Shown: positions 15,328-23,884 of the stretch, piece after piece
Layout of the letters: the number at the start of each line of letters is the position of its first letter
Numbering within the stretch: position 1 is the first letter of the stretch
Origin: Desulfuromonas sp. TF
Lineage (GTDB): Bacteria > Desulfobacterota > Desulfuromonadia > Desulfuromonadales > ATBO01
Reading direction: 5' to 3'
Assembly: GCF_000472285.1 (NCBI RefSeq)
Contig: NZ_KI421415.1
Span: forward strand, 125,269-174,571
Length of the DNA stretch: 49,303 nt
Notes under the pieces: model-generated
Seen by the model: the letters and a program-made list of their open reading frames with translations, nothing else
What the model was told of the DNA's origin: nothing
Databases searched by the model: none
Made by a program: the position numbers and the translations under genes

Positions 15328-17459
15328 TCCGCCTCTCCTTCAGGAATCAGCACGCGGAAGCGACAACCCCGGGGGCTGAGATTCTGCACCTCGATCTTGC
15401 CGGAATGCCCCTCGACGATGCTGTTCACGACCGCAAGTCCGAGCCCGGTCCCTTTACCCACCTCCTTGGTGGTAAAAAAGGGATCGAAAACATGGGGCAG
15501 CACCTCTTCCGAAATGCCCGGCCCCTCGTCCTCGACATCGAGGATGAACAGGGAAACCTCACCCCGGGCAAAAACATACCTCGTACGCACCCGAACCACC
15601 CCTCCCCTGCCCTGGGCTGCAATGGCATTCCCCAGAAGGTTCCATAACACCTGCTTGATGCCGGATTGGTCGAGATTGAACTCCCGTGGATTCTCATCCA
15701 GGAAAAGTTGCAGATCAACCCCGTGGGCCCGCGCTTCATGACCGACCATTTCAACGACATCGTACACCAGGGCATTCGGGTTCAACCGGGTTTTTACGAC
15801 GCTCTGAAGCCGGGAGAGGTCCAGAAGGTTACGCAGTTTTTCCTGAATCCTGGCGATCTCCGCCATCACCTTCTTCAGGCTGTCGGAGGCCCCGTCGGGA
15901 AGGTCGGGGCGACGCAGCAGCAGCTGGGTATAGGTTGAAATGGTCGCGAGCGGGTTGTTGACTTCGTGAGCAACCCCGGAGGCCAGACGCCCGACGGCCT
16001 TGAGTTTGCGTCCCTGTTCAACTTCGGCATACACTCTCTTAAGCTCGGATTTTTTCTCTCGAAGGCTCTCTGCCATGGAGTTGAGGGCCTGCGCCAGCTG
16101 CCCGAACTCCCCGCCTTCAACAGGCATTCTGCGGGAAAGGTTTCCGGCGCCGAAATCCTGTATCCCTCCCAGGAGGGTGCGAAGGCCCCGGGACTGGTGC
16201 GCCACCACCACATATCCGAGGCCAGCTACCGCGAGTATGGCGAAAACCAGGAGATGTACGAAATTGCCCCGGATTCGCTCAGCCTCTGAAAAAATGGCTT
16301 GAGCCTTCTCGTTCGCAGGGCCCAGGAGGTCGCTTTCAGGAACAAGGAGAAGAAGCCGCCATCCGAGGGGCTCCAGTTCGGCATATCCGACGAAAGCTCT
16401 CAAGTCTTCGGTTTCTATGAACTCTACGCCTGTTTTCTCCGATCTTGGCCTCATTGCGGCCTTTCCTGTTTCCGAAAGGTTATCCAGATCCAGAGTCTCC
16501 CCGGAAGACGAGGAGGGAGGTTCCAGGCCAAGGGCGGCAAAGGGAATATTTTTTGAGAACGCGAGAATTTCGCCCCTCGATAGAAGCAGCGAACTGGACC
16601 CCTCACTCAGATGGACCTGGCTTATCTCCTGGATAAGGGTCTCGACAGTGATGTCCACCCCGACGGTGGCCAGGTGCTCGCCTTCCACGAAGACCGGTGA
16701 GAGGCAGGAAATCATGTTGTGGCGGCTCAACGGATCGGTATAAACCTGGGTGAAAACCTCCTTTCCGGAGGGATTGTGATCAGGATCTGCAAGATAGTAG
16801 AAAGGCCAGGAGGTGACCTCCGGGTACTTTGGAAAATGCTGGAAGTCGCGCCAGGGGTATGTGCGGCTGATTCGGTCCTTATGGATGAACCATCCAAGGA
16901 CCACTCTCGGGTCCAGGTCCACCAGGGGCTTCAGGATGGTATCCAGGCTTTCTGTTGCGGCAATCAATGAATCCAGGGACGAACTGTACCCGGGCACGTA
17001 GAGATCCGAATTTTCAATATCGGCATTCTCCATGGCGGGAATCAGGGAATCCAGAGAGAAAGGGCGTCTGGGGACATACAGACTTGAATTCCCGTCATCG
17101 ACGGGATTGATGTAATCCCCCCCTTCATCCAACCGGTACCGGCTGCCGTTTCTGTACATAAAACGGGACGGATCTTCAAAGATGGCCCGGGACAAGGAAC
17201 TCAGCAAATGAACCTCATCCCTGATATTGGAGAATTCAGTGGATATCTTTTCCGCTTTTTGAGCCAAATGATTCTTCAGAAATTCGACTTGGGAAGTTAT
17301 CAGGGCGCTCCGGGCCTCCTGGAGTGAAACCTCCTTGATCGTGCGCAGGTGACGAAAGCTGAGATGGGAGATCAGCCCGATGGGCGCGAGGAAAAGAACC
17401 ATGGCGCACAGGGAGAGTTTGAAAACAAGCCGTTTTTTACTCCAGAATTCTAAAACCAT
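15324..17459 (-). CDS. sensor histidine kinase with periplasmic Cache-like domain
   Basis: The 711-residue protein has a first membrane segment (about 13-35), a large periplasmic region (about 40-395) with Cache-like features, and a second membrane segment (about 401-420). HAMP follows, then HisKA with His498 in SGVAHEVNNPLA, and an ATPase domain with NLLGNA, DEGPGI and GKGTGLGL. It probably senses a periplasmic ligand, perhaps an amine or aldehyde, and phosphorylates the overlapping NtrC-type regulator. The sensor contains two copies of a 21-residue segment with a period of 26 residues (see the repeat entry). The ligand cannot be deduced. Confidence 0.9.
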   Translation of the reverse strand: MVLEFWSKKRLVFKLSLCAMVLFLAPIGLISHLSFRHLRTIKEVSLQEARSALITSQVEFLKNHLAQKAEKISTEFSNIRDEVHLLSSLSRAIFEDPSRFMYRNGSRYRLDEGGDYINPVDDGNSSLYVPRRPFSLDSLIPAMENADIENSDLYVPGYSSSLDSLIAATESLDTILKPLVDLDPRVVLGWFIHKDRISRTYPWRDFQHFPKYPEVTSWPFYYLADPDHNPSGKEVFTQVYTDPLSRHNMISCLSPVFVEGEHLATVGVDITVETLIQEISQVHLSEGSSSLLLSRGEILAFSKNIPFAALGLEPPSSSSGETLDLDNLSETGKAAMRPRSEKTGVEFIETEDLRAFVGYAELEPLGWRLLLLVPESDLLGPANEKAQAIFSEAERIRGNFVHLLVFAILAVAGLGYVVVAHQSRGLRTLLGGIQDFGAGNLSRRMPVEGGEFGQLAQALNSMAESLREKKSELKRVYAEVEQGRKLKAVGRLASGVAHEVNNPLATISTYTQLLLRRPDLPDGASDSLKKVMAEIARIQEKLRNLLDLSRLQSVVKTRLNPNALVYDVVEMVGHEARAHGVDLQLFLDENPREFNLDQSGIKQVLWNLLGNAIAAQGRGGVVRVRTRYVFARGEVSLFILDVEDEGPGISEEVLPHVFDPFFTTKEVGKGTGLGLAVVNSIVEGHSGKIEVQNLSPRGCRFRVLIPEGEAE
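16950..17090 (-). repeat. internal duplication in the kinase sensor domain
   Basis: Residues 124-144 (NSSLYVP ... SLDSLIPAME) and 150-170 (NSDLYVP ... SLDSLIAATE) agree at about 14 of 21 positions. The units correspond to 17028-17090 and 16950-17012. It is an in-frame duplication of 78 bases that has since diverged. Confidence 0.8.
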
Positions 17460-17542
17460 GATAGTTCAAAAACAGAAGTTGCCTGCTCTCGTTTATCGTT
17501 AAGGATCATTGCAGGTATGTGCGACCCTCGCCATGCGAATGG

Positions 17543-19144
17543 TCAGGGCGGCAGCGTTCCTGAACCGATTCTCTCATCCTGCATTTTGTCGGCCAAAATT
17601 GCGGCTTGATTCGTCAGAGTCCACCATTGACAGTTGGAATGAGCGGCCCATTCCTTCCCGTCCTGCCGCGCGTCCCCCCATACGGAAAACTGATTCTTGC
17701 CGCTGCGCTTGGCGACGTACATGGCTTCATCCGCCATGCGGAGAGCGCAGGAAAGACCTTCGCAGCTCGCGGGGAAAACCGTCACCCCCAGGCTGCATCC
17801 GATCCCCATGCCGATCGCGCCCACGTTCTCCACGATTTTTCCCGCTATGATCCGTGCATGCTCCTCGATGAGTTCAGCAGGGGCGGCGACGCAGACGCCG
17901 AATTCGTCACCGCCAAGGCGACCAACCACATCGCTTTCATGGAGCGCAGCTGCCAGGGCCTCGGCTGTTTTGACCAGCATCTCGTCCCCCCTTTCATGGC
18001 CCCAGGTATCGTTCACGTCCTTGAAGTTGTCCAGGTCGACAATCATGACAGCCAGCATGTCATTGGTTTGCCGGCAATGGCTGCGGAGGTTGTTCGCCTG
18101 CTCAACGAACAACGATCTTGCCGGCAGACCCGTCAGATGATCGAGGAGCGCATGATGGAGCGCCATGTAAGCACCCTCCCTGGCGACCACCGCCTTCTCG
18201 CGCTCCGACTGCGCCTGGATCACTTTCCGGATCGAGGCATTGCCCCATCGTGCGGCGAGAATGATAATGACGACACTGAAGACCGCGATCAGGCTGACCC
18301 GCATGGTGCGGTCGCGCCAGCCTTCAGTCACGGCTTCCCAGGGAATTCCAACCAGAACCACCATCCCGGAGCCGTCAACGCGTCTGTACGCGTTTATCCG
18401 GTCGATGCCGTCCATCGGGGAAGGGGCACGGAAGACGCCGGCAAGCTTCCGCTTCAGACGTTCCTGAAACAGGGGGCGGTCTCCGATATTCTGCCCGATG
18501 AATTCTTTGACATGCGGCCGGCGCGCGACAATGTCGCCATCGGCGCTAAATACCGCGATGCCCGGGTCCTTCGTGATCCCGGAGAAAAAATCGGTCAGAT
18601 GCGAGCTGGAGACGCGGGCGGATGCGACGCCGGCAAATTCCCCTTGTCGATCCATTATGCGGCGACTGACGGTGTAGACAGCTTCGTCCCCATCTTCTTT
18701 CAAAACCGCTGGGCCGATAAAGAGAATGTCTTTCCCCACCATGATCTTCATGAATTCCCCTTCGGAAGCTCTGGTCGGGAGAGGATCCGGAGAATTTGAA
18801 CTCGCCACAATATGTCCGTCCGGGTCCACGATCAGGACGCCGGTTCCCCCCGGTATGCGATCCGCAATCCGGCGAAGCGCCTCCCGCTCCTTCCTCTCCC
18901 TGAACACCTCCAATCCGCCCCCCAAACGGACGATCTCGCCAATCTGCGAAAGGGCGAGATCCGTGTCCCGGAGCGATCGGGCGGCCTGATCGGCCACCAC
19001 GGACACCAGATCGCGCGCCATCACCTCATGTTCCGCTACGGCGCTCTCGTAGTCCCGGAGGATCGAGTAGCCCGCATTCGCAACGACGAAGAGCACCGTT
19101 GCAGCGGCGACGAAGAGATTGGCGAAGAGGGGCTTGCTGGTCAT
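17543..19144 (-). CDS. membrane diguanylate cyclase (Cache + GGDEF)
   Basis: The 533-residue protein has an N-terminal membrane segment, a periplasmic PDC/Cache-like region (for example TGVLIVDPDGHIVASS), a second membrane segment near residue 290, and a GGDEF domain. The active-site motif RLGGDEFGV is intact, so it should make cyclic di-GMP. The domain opens with LLDHLTGLPARSLF and includes DLDNFKDVNDTWGH. The ATG at 19142-19144 is chosen because an upstream TTG has no ribosome site; both are weak. It is 80 bases upstream of the kinase gene on the same strand. Any link to amine metabolism is unproven. Confidence 0.9.
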   Translation of the reverse strand: MTSKPLFANLFVAAATVLFVVANAGYSILRDYESAVAEHEVMARDLVSVVADQAARSLRDTDLALSQIGEIVRLGGGLEVFRERKEREALRRIADRIPGGTGVLIVDPDGHIVASSNSPDPLPTRASEGEFMKIMVGKDILFIGPAVLKEDGDEAVYTVSRRIMDRQGEFAGVASARVSSSHLTDFFSGITKDPGIAVFSADGDIVARRPHVKEFIGQNIGDRPLFQERLKRKLAGVFRAPSPMDGIDRINAYRRVDGSGMVVLVGIPWEAVTEGWRDRTMRVSLIAVFSVVIIILAARWGNASIRKVIQAQSEREKAVVAREGAYMALHHALLDHLTGLPARSLFVEQANNLRSHCRQTNDMLAVMIVDLDNFKDVNDTWGHERGDEMLVKTAEALAAALHESDVVGRLGGDEFGVCVAAPAELIEEHARIIAGKIVENVGAIGMGIGCSLGVTVFPASCEGLSCALRMADEAMYVAKRSGKNQFSVWGDARQDGKEWAAHSNCQWWTLTNQAAILADKMQDERIGSGTLPP

Positions 19145-19526
19145 AGGGAACAGCGCTTTCTCCAAAGTTGGAAAAACGGAGTTTTAGTCTGACACAAAGG
19201 GATAAAAAGGGTCAAGGTTCATGCGTCCGAAACAAGGCTACGGGAGCTCGCCGCAATACGGATGATCGATGATCGGAGATCTGCAGGCAGGCTCATGAAG
19301 GGGTAAAGCGCAGGGGAAATAATAGAGGGGAGTCAGCCGAGCGGCTGCTTTTCGGATCATTTTTGTCTTAATTGATTGTTTTGATGTTTTTTTGATCTTT
19401 TTTTCACCTTCCGTAGACATCCCAGGGTCTATGATGCTGCACATCTTGCCACGAGTGCAGGCATGCCGATAAACACCGCCGGTTTTTACAACAATCCCAT
19501 TTTCCCGCCCTGGAGAGTGCAACGTC
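19145..19526. other. divergent intergenic region, no gene seen
   Basis: This stretch separates the minus-strand cyclase from the plus-strand YceI/polyketide block. It has a T-rich tract at about 19365-19405 and must hold the promoters of both transcription units. I could not pick a convincing -35/-10 pair. Confidence 0.6.
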
Positions 19527-20108
19527 ATGATCATCCGCATTCTGACTTCGAGCCTGCTGCTGCTTTGGTTGACGTCCTTCGCCTCGGCCGAATCCCTCAA
19601 CGGCACCTGCACGGTCCATTTCTACGGCAAGTCGACCCTGCATGATTTCGACGGCCAGGTCGCCTGCCACCCCTTCGACCTGGTTGTTGAGGAGAACGAA
19701 TCGGGCACACAGGTCATCCGACAGGCGGTGGTGGAGATCCGTGTGCGGGAGATGGATACCGCCAACGACCGGCGCGACAACAAGATGCGCTCCATGTTCG
19801 AAAGCAGTAAATACCCTCTGATCCGGAGCCGTTTCGCCGATCTCGACCTGACGGCCTTGATTGAACGGTTGCAGGCCGGCGGTAGCGACCCTGCTCGGCT
19901 CGATTTCAATCTGCAGATCCGCGACAGGAGCCTGCCGATGCAGGCTGAAATCCGCAATATCAAGGCGGCGCCGGAGCAGATTACCTTTGATCTGGAGTTC
20001 CCGCTGTCGCTGGCCAGCTACCGACTGGAGCCGCCGAGCGTGCTCGGCCTGATCCGGGTCGACGACCTGGTCCGGGTCGAGGCCAGCGTGCAGCTGCGGC
20101 GGGACTGA
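19527..20108 (+). CDS. YceI-like periplasmic lipid-binding protein
   Basis: The 193-residue product has a signal peptide (residues 1-21, ending FASA). A YceI-like beta-barrel pattern follows: YGKSTLHDFDGQV near the start, then MDTANDRRDNKMRSMFESSKYPLI. YceI proteins bind polyisoprenoids or similar long lipids. GGAGAG precedes the ATG by nine bases. It is first in the plus-strand block with a polyketide synthase and a quinone-type methyltransferase, so it may bind the lipid product in the periplasm. That last point is inference. Confidence 0.8.
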   Translation: MIIRILTSSLLLLWLTSFASAESLNGTCTVHFYGKSTLHDFDGQVACHPFDLVVEENESGTQVIRQAVVEIRVREMDTANDRRDNKMRSMFESSKYPLIRSRFADLDLTALIERLQAGGSDPARLDFNLQIRDRSLPMQAEIRNIKAAPEQITFDLEFPLSLASYRLEPPSVLGLIRVDDLVRVEASVQLRRD

Positions 20109-20149
20109 AATCACCATTCCAGATTCTTCACTTCAACCAGGAGCCCAGC

Positions 20150-21310
20150 ATGTCTGCATGGATTCAGCATATTGAAACGATGACCCCCGGTCTGGCCTAT
20201 TCGCAGGAGTACGCCAGTCGCAAGATGCAGGAATGGATCGGGGATGAACGCCGCAAGCGGATGATCCGCATGCTTTATCAGAAGTCGGGGATCGCCCGGC
20301 GCCACAGTGTGATCAGCTCCTTCGACCAGAACCTGCCGGGCGACTTCTTTCCGATCGATGGCGACGGCCTCCGCCGCGAACCGACCACCGCCGAGCGCAA
20401 CTCCCTTTACACCCGGGAATCCCGGCCGCTGGCCGTCGATCTGGCTCGGGCGGCGATCGCCAAATGCCCCGGCATCGAGCGCAGCGACATCACCCATGTG
20501 GTGACGGTTTCCTGTACCGGGTTCTGCAACCCGGGGATCGACTATCACATCATCACCGACCTGGGCCTCTCCCCGGCCACCGAACGCTACCACCTGGGTT
20601 TCATGGGCTGTTATGCGGCATTCCCGGCTCTACGTATGGCCAAGCAGTTCTGCCAGGCCGATCCGCAGGCGGTTGTTCTGGTGGTCTGCCTGGAGCTGTG
20701 CACCTTGCACCTGCAGCTCAGTGGCAGTGAAGACTCCCTGCTGGCCAATTCACTGTTCGCCGACGGCGCCGCAGCGGCCATCGTCAGCGGTCGGCCGCCG
20801 CAGGCCGGGCGGACGGGTTACCGGCTCGGCGAGTTCCACTCGACCCTGATTCCGAGCGGCAAGGCAGACATGGCATGGACCATCGGTGATCTCGGCTTTG
20901 ACATCTCCCTGTCGAGCTACGTACCGAAGATCATCGGAGCCAATATCCGTGAGGCGCTCAGGCCCGTTTTGGACGGCCGGCAGCTCAAGCTCGACGACAT
21001 CCGTACCTGGGCGGTGCACCCAGGCGGCAGAGCGATTATCGACAAGGTAGCGGAGAGCCTCGACCTGGAGCCGGAGCAGGTCGCGGCATCACGGCAGGTG
21101 CTGCAGCAGTATGGCAACATGAGCAGCGCCACGGTGCTGTTCGTGCTCAAGCAGATCCTCGCTCAGACCGATGGACCAATGCGCGAACCGGTCTGCGCCA
21201 TGGCCTTCGGTCCCGGCCTGACCGTGGAGATGGGCCTGCTCGAAGCCGAGCGCGGTGCGGGCCATGGTGTCAACCGTCGTTGCCGCGAGGAAGCGGTGGC
21301 GGGCGCCTGA
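20150..21310 (+). CDS. type III polyketide synthase
   Basis: The 386-residue protein has the chalcone-synthase catalytic triad: Cys154 in GFMGCYAAFPA, His290 in WAVHPGGRA and Asn323 in YGNMSSATV. Length fits the family (about 350-400). Bacterial members near a methyltransferase and a hydroxylase commonly make alkylresorcinols or alkylpyrones from long acyl-CoA and malonyl-CoA. It follows the YceI gene by 41 bases and should be cotranscribed with it. The starter unit cannot be read from sequence. Confidence 0.92.
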   Translation: MSAWIQHIETMTPGLAYSQEYASRKMQEWIGDERRKRMIRMLYQKSGIARRHSVISSFDQNLPGDFFPIDGDGLRREPTTAERNSLYTRESRPLAVDLARAAIAKCPGIERSDITHVVTVSCTGFCNPGIDYHIITDLGLSPATERYHLGFMGCYAAFPALRMAKQFCQADPQAVVLVVCLELCTLHLQLSGSEDSLLANSLFADGAAAAIVSGRPPQAGRTGYRLGEFHSTLIPSGKADMAWTIGDLGFDISLSSYVPKIIGANIREALRPVLDGRQLKLDDIRTWAVHPGGRAIIDKVAESLDLEPEQVAASRQVLQQYGNMSSATVLFVLKQILAQTDGPMREPVCAMAFGPGLTVEMGLLEAERGAGHGVNRRCREEAVAGA

Positions 21311-21334
21311 TCCCGAGCTGAATCTGCTGATGAA

Positions 21335-21632
21335 CTGTCAACCTTTCCTGCCACCCGCGTCTGCTGCAGCCCGACGGCCTGGCTCTGCTCACCGACCTGA
21401 CCAGGCGGGTCGCCGCGATCGAGGGGGTCCGTCAGGTGCTCAGCCTGGCCAATGCCCGCCAACTGGTCGTCGGGCGCTATGGCGCCGGGGCCGTGCCGCT
21501 GCTGCCGGCCCCAGAGCCGCCTGGGGATTTCCAGCGGCGGCTGCAGAAGGCCTGCGGACGAATCCTCACTACGAGGGGCTGTCGGCCGGCCGGCGCACGG
21601 CCGGCCTGCTGGAACGGCTCAGTACCGAATAA
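21335..21632 (+). pseudogene. frameshifted remnant of an MMPL/RND-type transporter
   Basis: From 21361 one frame reads LLQPDGLALLTDLTRRVAA and continues through VRQVLSLANARQLVVG to FQRRLQKA. It then needs a shift near 21560 to continue as NPHYEGLSAGRRTAGLLERL before a stop. This resembles the N-terminal periplasmic domain of MMPL lipid exporters. Only about 95 codons remain, with no start and no membrane segments. It sits between the polyketide synthase and the U32 gene, suggesting the ancestral cluster had its own lipid exporter. Confidence 0.65.
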
Positions 21633-21731
21633 GGTCGTGCTGAGTACTGGATGCGAGACGGTCGCCGGTTGGCGGGCGTTCACGCGCATCGTCCATCGCG
21701 GATCGCTCGTACGAGAAGAAGGAGTTTACCG

Positions 21732-23042
21732 ATGAGACTGAGTGTGGCCACCAACTTCGACCGGGAACTGGTCGAGCAGTGCCGGGACTACCCGGTCACC
21801 GAGCTGTTCGGCAAGCTGCGCACCGACGCGGTGGGCGGCGGCCGGGCTCCCTACCAGTTGGCCAAGGTGTCGCGCCGGCAGCTGGCCGAGCATGTTCGCG
21901 ATTGCCGCGATGCCGGCTTCGCCTTCAACTATCTGCTCAATGCCTCCTGCATGGGCAATCGGGAAATCACCCGCAAGGGACAGGAGGAGATCAATCGGCT
22001 GCTCGACTGGATCAGTGACATCGGAGTCACGGCCGTGACCGTCGCCTCGCCGTTCATGCTGCAACTGATCAAGGCCCGCCAGCCGCATCTCAAGGTGCGC
22101 ATTTCGGTGTTCGGCGGGGTCGACCGGGTACGAAAGGCCCAGATGTGGGAAGAGCTCGGCGCCGACTGCATCGTTCTCGACAGCATCCTGGTCAATCGCG
22201 AACTGGAGACGCTGAGGCAGATCCGCAAGGCGGTCAACTGCGACCTCGAGCTCATGGCCAACAACAACTGCCTGACCGGCTGCGCCATGTCGCCGATGCA
22301 TATGAACGCCCTGGCCCATGCCGGCCAGTCCTGGCACGCCAACAAGGGGTTCTTCATCGACTGGTGCTTTCTCAAGTGCACTGAGATGAAGATGCGCGAC
22401 CCGGTCCACTACCTCCGTTCGGAATGGATCCGCCCCGAGGACCTGCAGATCTACGAGGAGCTCGGCTACGACCTGTTCAAGATCGCCGAGCGCGACATCC
22501 CCACCGAGATGATGATGACCCGGGTCAGGGCCTACGCCGGGCGCCGCTATGACGGCAATCTGCTCGATCTGGTACAGGCCTACGGCTTCCAGGGGATCCG
22601 TGCGGATCATGCCTATTACCGGCGCGGCCTTGGGTGGTTGCTGCGCTTCATCATCCGCCCCGGTCTGGCCAACCCGCTGCGCATGCTGCCGCTCAAGCGC
22701 TTGGCCGAATTGCGCGGCATGACCCGGCCGCTCGAAGGTCCGGCGCCGGTGGTCATCGACAACCGGGCGCTTGACGGCTTCATGGAACGTTTCCGCTCCG
22801 CCAGCTGTATCGGGGTCAATTGCGAAGACTGCCGCTGGTGCCACGAGTTCGCGGCCAAAGCGGTCAAGATCGACGACGCCAACCGTGCCGAGGCGGTGGC
22901 CGCCTATGAGGAACTGTTCGCTTCGCTGAATGGCGGCAGTATGTGGAGCTATCTCCAGGAGCGCAAAAACGAAACAGGTGCCGACGGCAACCAGGCTCCA
23001 TGCGTCGAACTGAAGGAGTGCGGACATGGCCGGCAGCGGTAA
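21732..23042 (+). CDS. U32-family protein in a polyketide/quinone-type cluster
   Basis: The 436-residue protein has the U32 TIM-barrel pattern: RLSVATNFD, then FNYLLNASCMGNREIT and RISVFGGVDRVRKAQMWEEL. Cysteines 180, 184, 212 and 216 (NNNCLTGC and DWCFLKC) form a likely [4Fe-4S] site, and a C-terminal CX4CX2CX2C at 359-370 may bind a second cluster. U32 proteins of known chemistry hydroxylate without O2. Here the gene lies between a type III polyketide synthase and a UbiE-like methyltransferase, which suggests ring hydroxylation of a resorcinol-type product. AAGGAG precedes the ATG by eight bases. The function is inferred. Confidence 0.82.
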   Translation: MRLSVATNFDRELVEQCRDYPVTELFGKLRTDAVGGGRAPYQLAKVSRRQLAEHVRDCRDAGFAFNYLLNASCMGNREITRKGQEEINRLLDWISDIGVTAVTVASPFMLQLIKARQPHLKVRISVFGGVDRVRKAQMWEELGADCIVLDSILVNRELETLRQIRKAVNCDLELMANNNCLTGCAMSPMHMNALAHAGQSWHANKGFFIDWCFLKCTEMKMRDPVHYLRSEWIRPEDLQIYEELGYDLFKIAERDIPTEMMMTRVRAYAGRRYDGNLLDLVQAYGFQGIRADHAYYRRGLGWLLRFIIRPGLANPLRMLPLKRLAELRGMTRPLEGPAPVVIDNRALDGFMERFRSASCIGVNCEDCRWCHEFAAKAVKIDDANRAEAVAAYEELFASLNGGSMWSYLQERKNETGADGNQAPCVELKECGHGRQR

Positions 23043-23769
23043 ATTCACCCTGAAGATCCGGGATTACCTGCATGCGCCGGAGCGCAAGCGGGCATACAAC
23101 GAACAACACTTCAGCGAGGCGGCAAGTCGCTATGACTTCGCCACCCGGGCCATGTCGCTCGGCCGCGACCGCGCCTGGAAACATCAGTTGGTCGCCGCCC
23201 TTCCGGATTTCCCGGCGCCGGTCTGCGTCGACCTCGCCTGCGGCACCGGCGACATCGCCTTTCTGCTTGCCGAAAAGTATGCCGACGGCAGGGTTCTCGG
23301 CATCGACCTCACCGAGCCGATGCTCGCCCTGGCCCGCCAGCGCAATCGCACCCCGCGCGTGGAGTTCGTGCGGGGCGACATGGCGGAGACCGGCCTGGCC
23401 GACGCCAGCATCGACATCGTCACCGGAAGCTACGCGGTGCGCAACGCCGCCTCCCTGCAACCAGCCTTTGCCGAGATCCGCCGCATCCTGCGCCCCGGCG
23501 GTTTCGTCGCCCTGCTCGATTTCTCCAAGCCTTCCAGCCGCTGGTTTCAAAACCTCCAGTATCTGGTTCTCAAGTACTGGTGCGGCCTTTGGGGCCTGCT
23601 GCTGCACGGCAATCCGGAGGTGCACGCCTACATCGCCGCAAGCCTCAGGGCTTTCCCGGACCGCGAAGAACTGCGCCGGCTGGTGGGGGAGAACGGCTTC
23701 GCTGTCATCCATTCGCGCAGCTTCTACTTCGGCGTGCTGGAATTATTGATACTGCAGAAGCCGTTGTGA
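23026..23769 (+). CDS. UbiE/MenG-like C-methyltransferase
   Basis: The 247-residue protein has the SAM-binding motif VDLACGTGDIAF and UbiE-type segments: YDFATRAMSLGRDRAWKHQL near residue 36, YAVRNAASLQPAF, and ILRPGGFVALLDFSKP. UbiE and MenG methylate quinone rings. The gene overlaps the end of the U32 gene by 17 bases and has its own AAGGAG, so the two are tightly coupled. A role in methylating the polyketide-derived ring fits better than housekeeping menaquinone synthesis, but the latter cannot be excluded. Confidence 0.85.
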   Translation: MAGSGKFTLKIRDYLHAPERKRAYNEQHFSEAASRYDFATRAMSLGRDRAWKHQLVAALPDFPAPVCVDLACGTGDIAFLLAEKYADGRVLGIDLTEPMLALARQRNRTPRVEFVRGDMAETGLADASIDIVTGSYAVRNAASLQPAFAEIRRILRPGGFVALLDFSKPSSRWFQNLQYLVLKYWCGLWGLLLHGNPEVHAYIAASLRAFPDREELRRLVGENGFAVIHSRSFYFGVLELLILQKPL

Positions 23770-23781
23770 CCAATTCACCCC

Positions 23782-23847
23782 GATGCGCCTCCTGGCGCAT
23801 CAAATAAGAAACCGCCGCCGGGACACTGCCCGGCTGGCGGTTTCTTT
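23782..23847. terminator. bidirectional terminator, two hairpins
   Basis: GATGCGCC/GGCGCATC (23782-23801) is followed by an 11-bp stem (23806-23816 with 23836-23846) extended by CCGGG/CCCGG. T-rich runs flank the second hairpin on both strands, between the convergent methyltransferase and epimerase genes. The second hairpin nearly copies the one at 1150-1193. Confidence 0.85.
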
Positions 23848-23884
23848 AAATCTTTTGTTTTTTGGTATCCCGCGACGCAGGAGC

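Noticed and set aside
17606-18799. 397-codon plus-strand frame opposite the diguanylate cyclase
   Set aside because: The minus-strand frame has a complete GGDEF domain; the antisense product has no recognisable motif.
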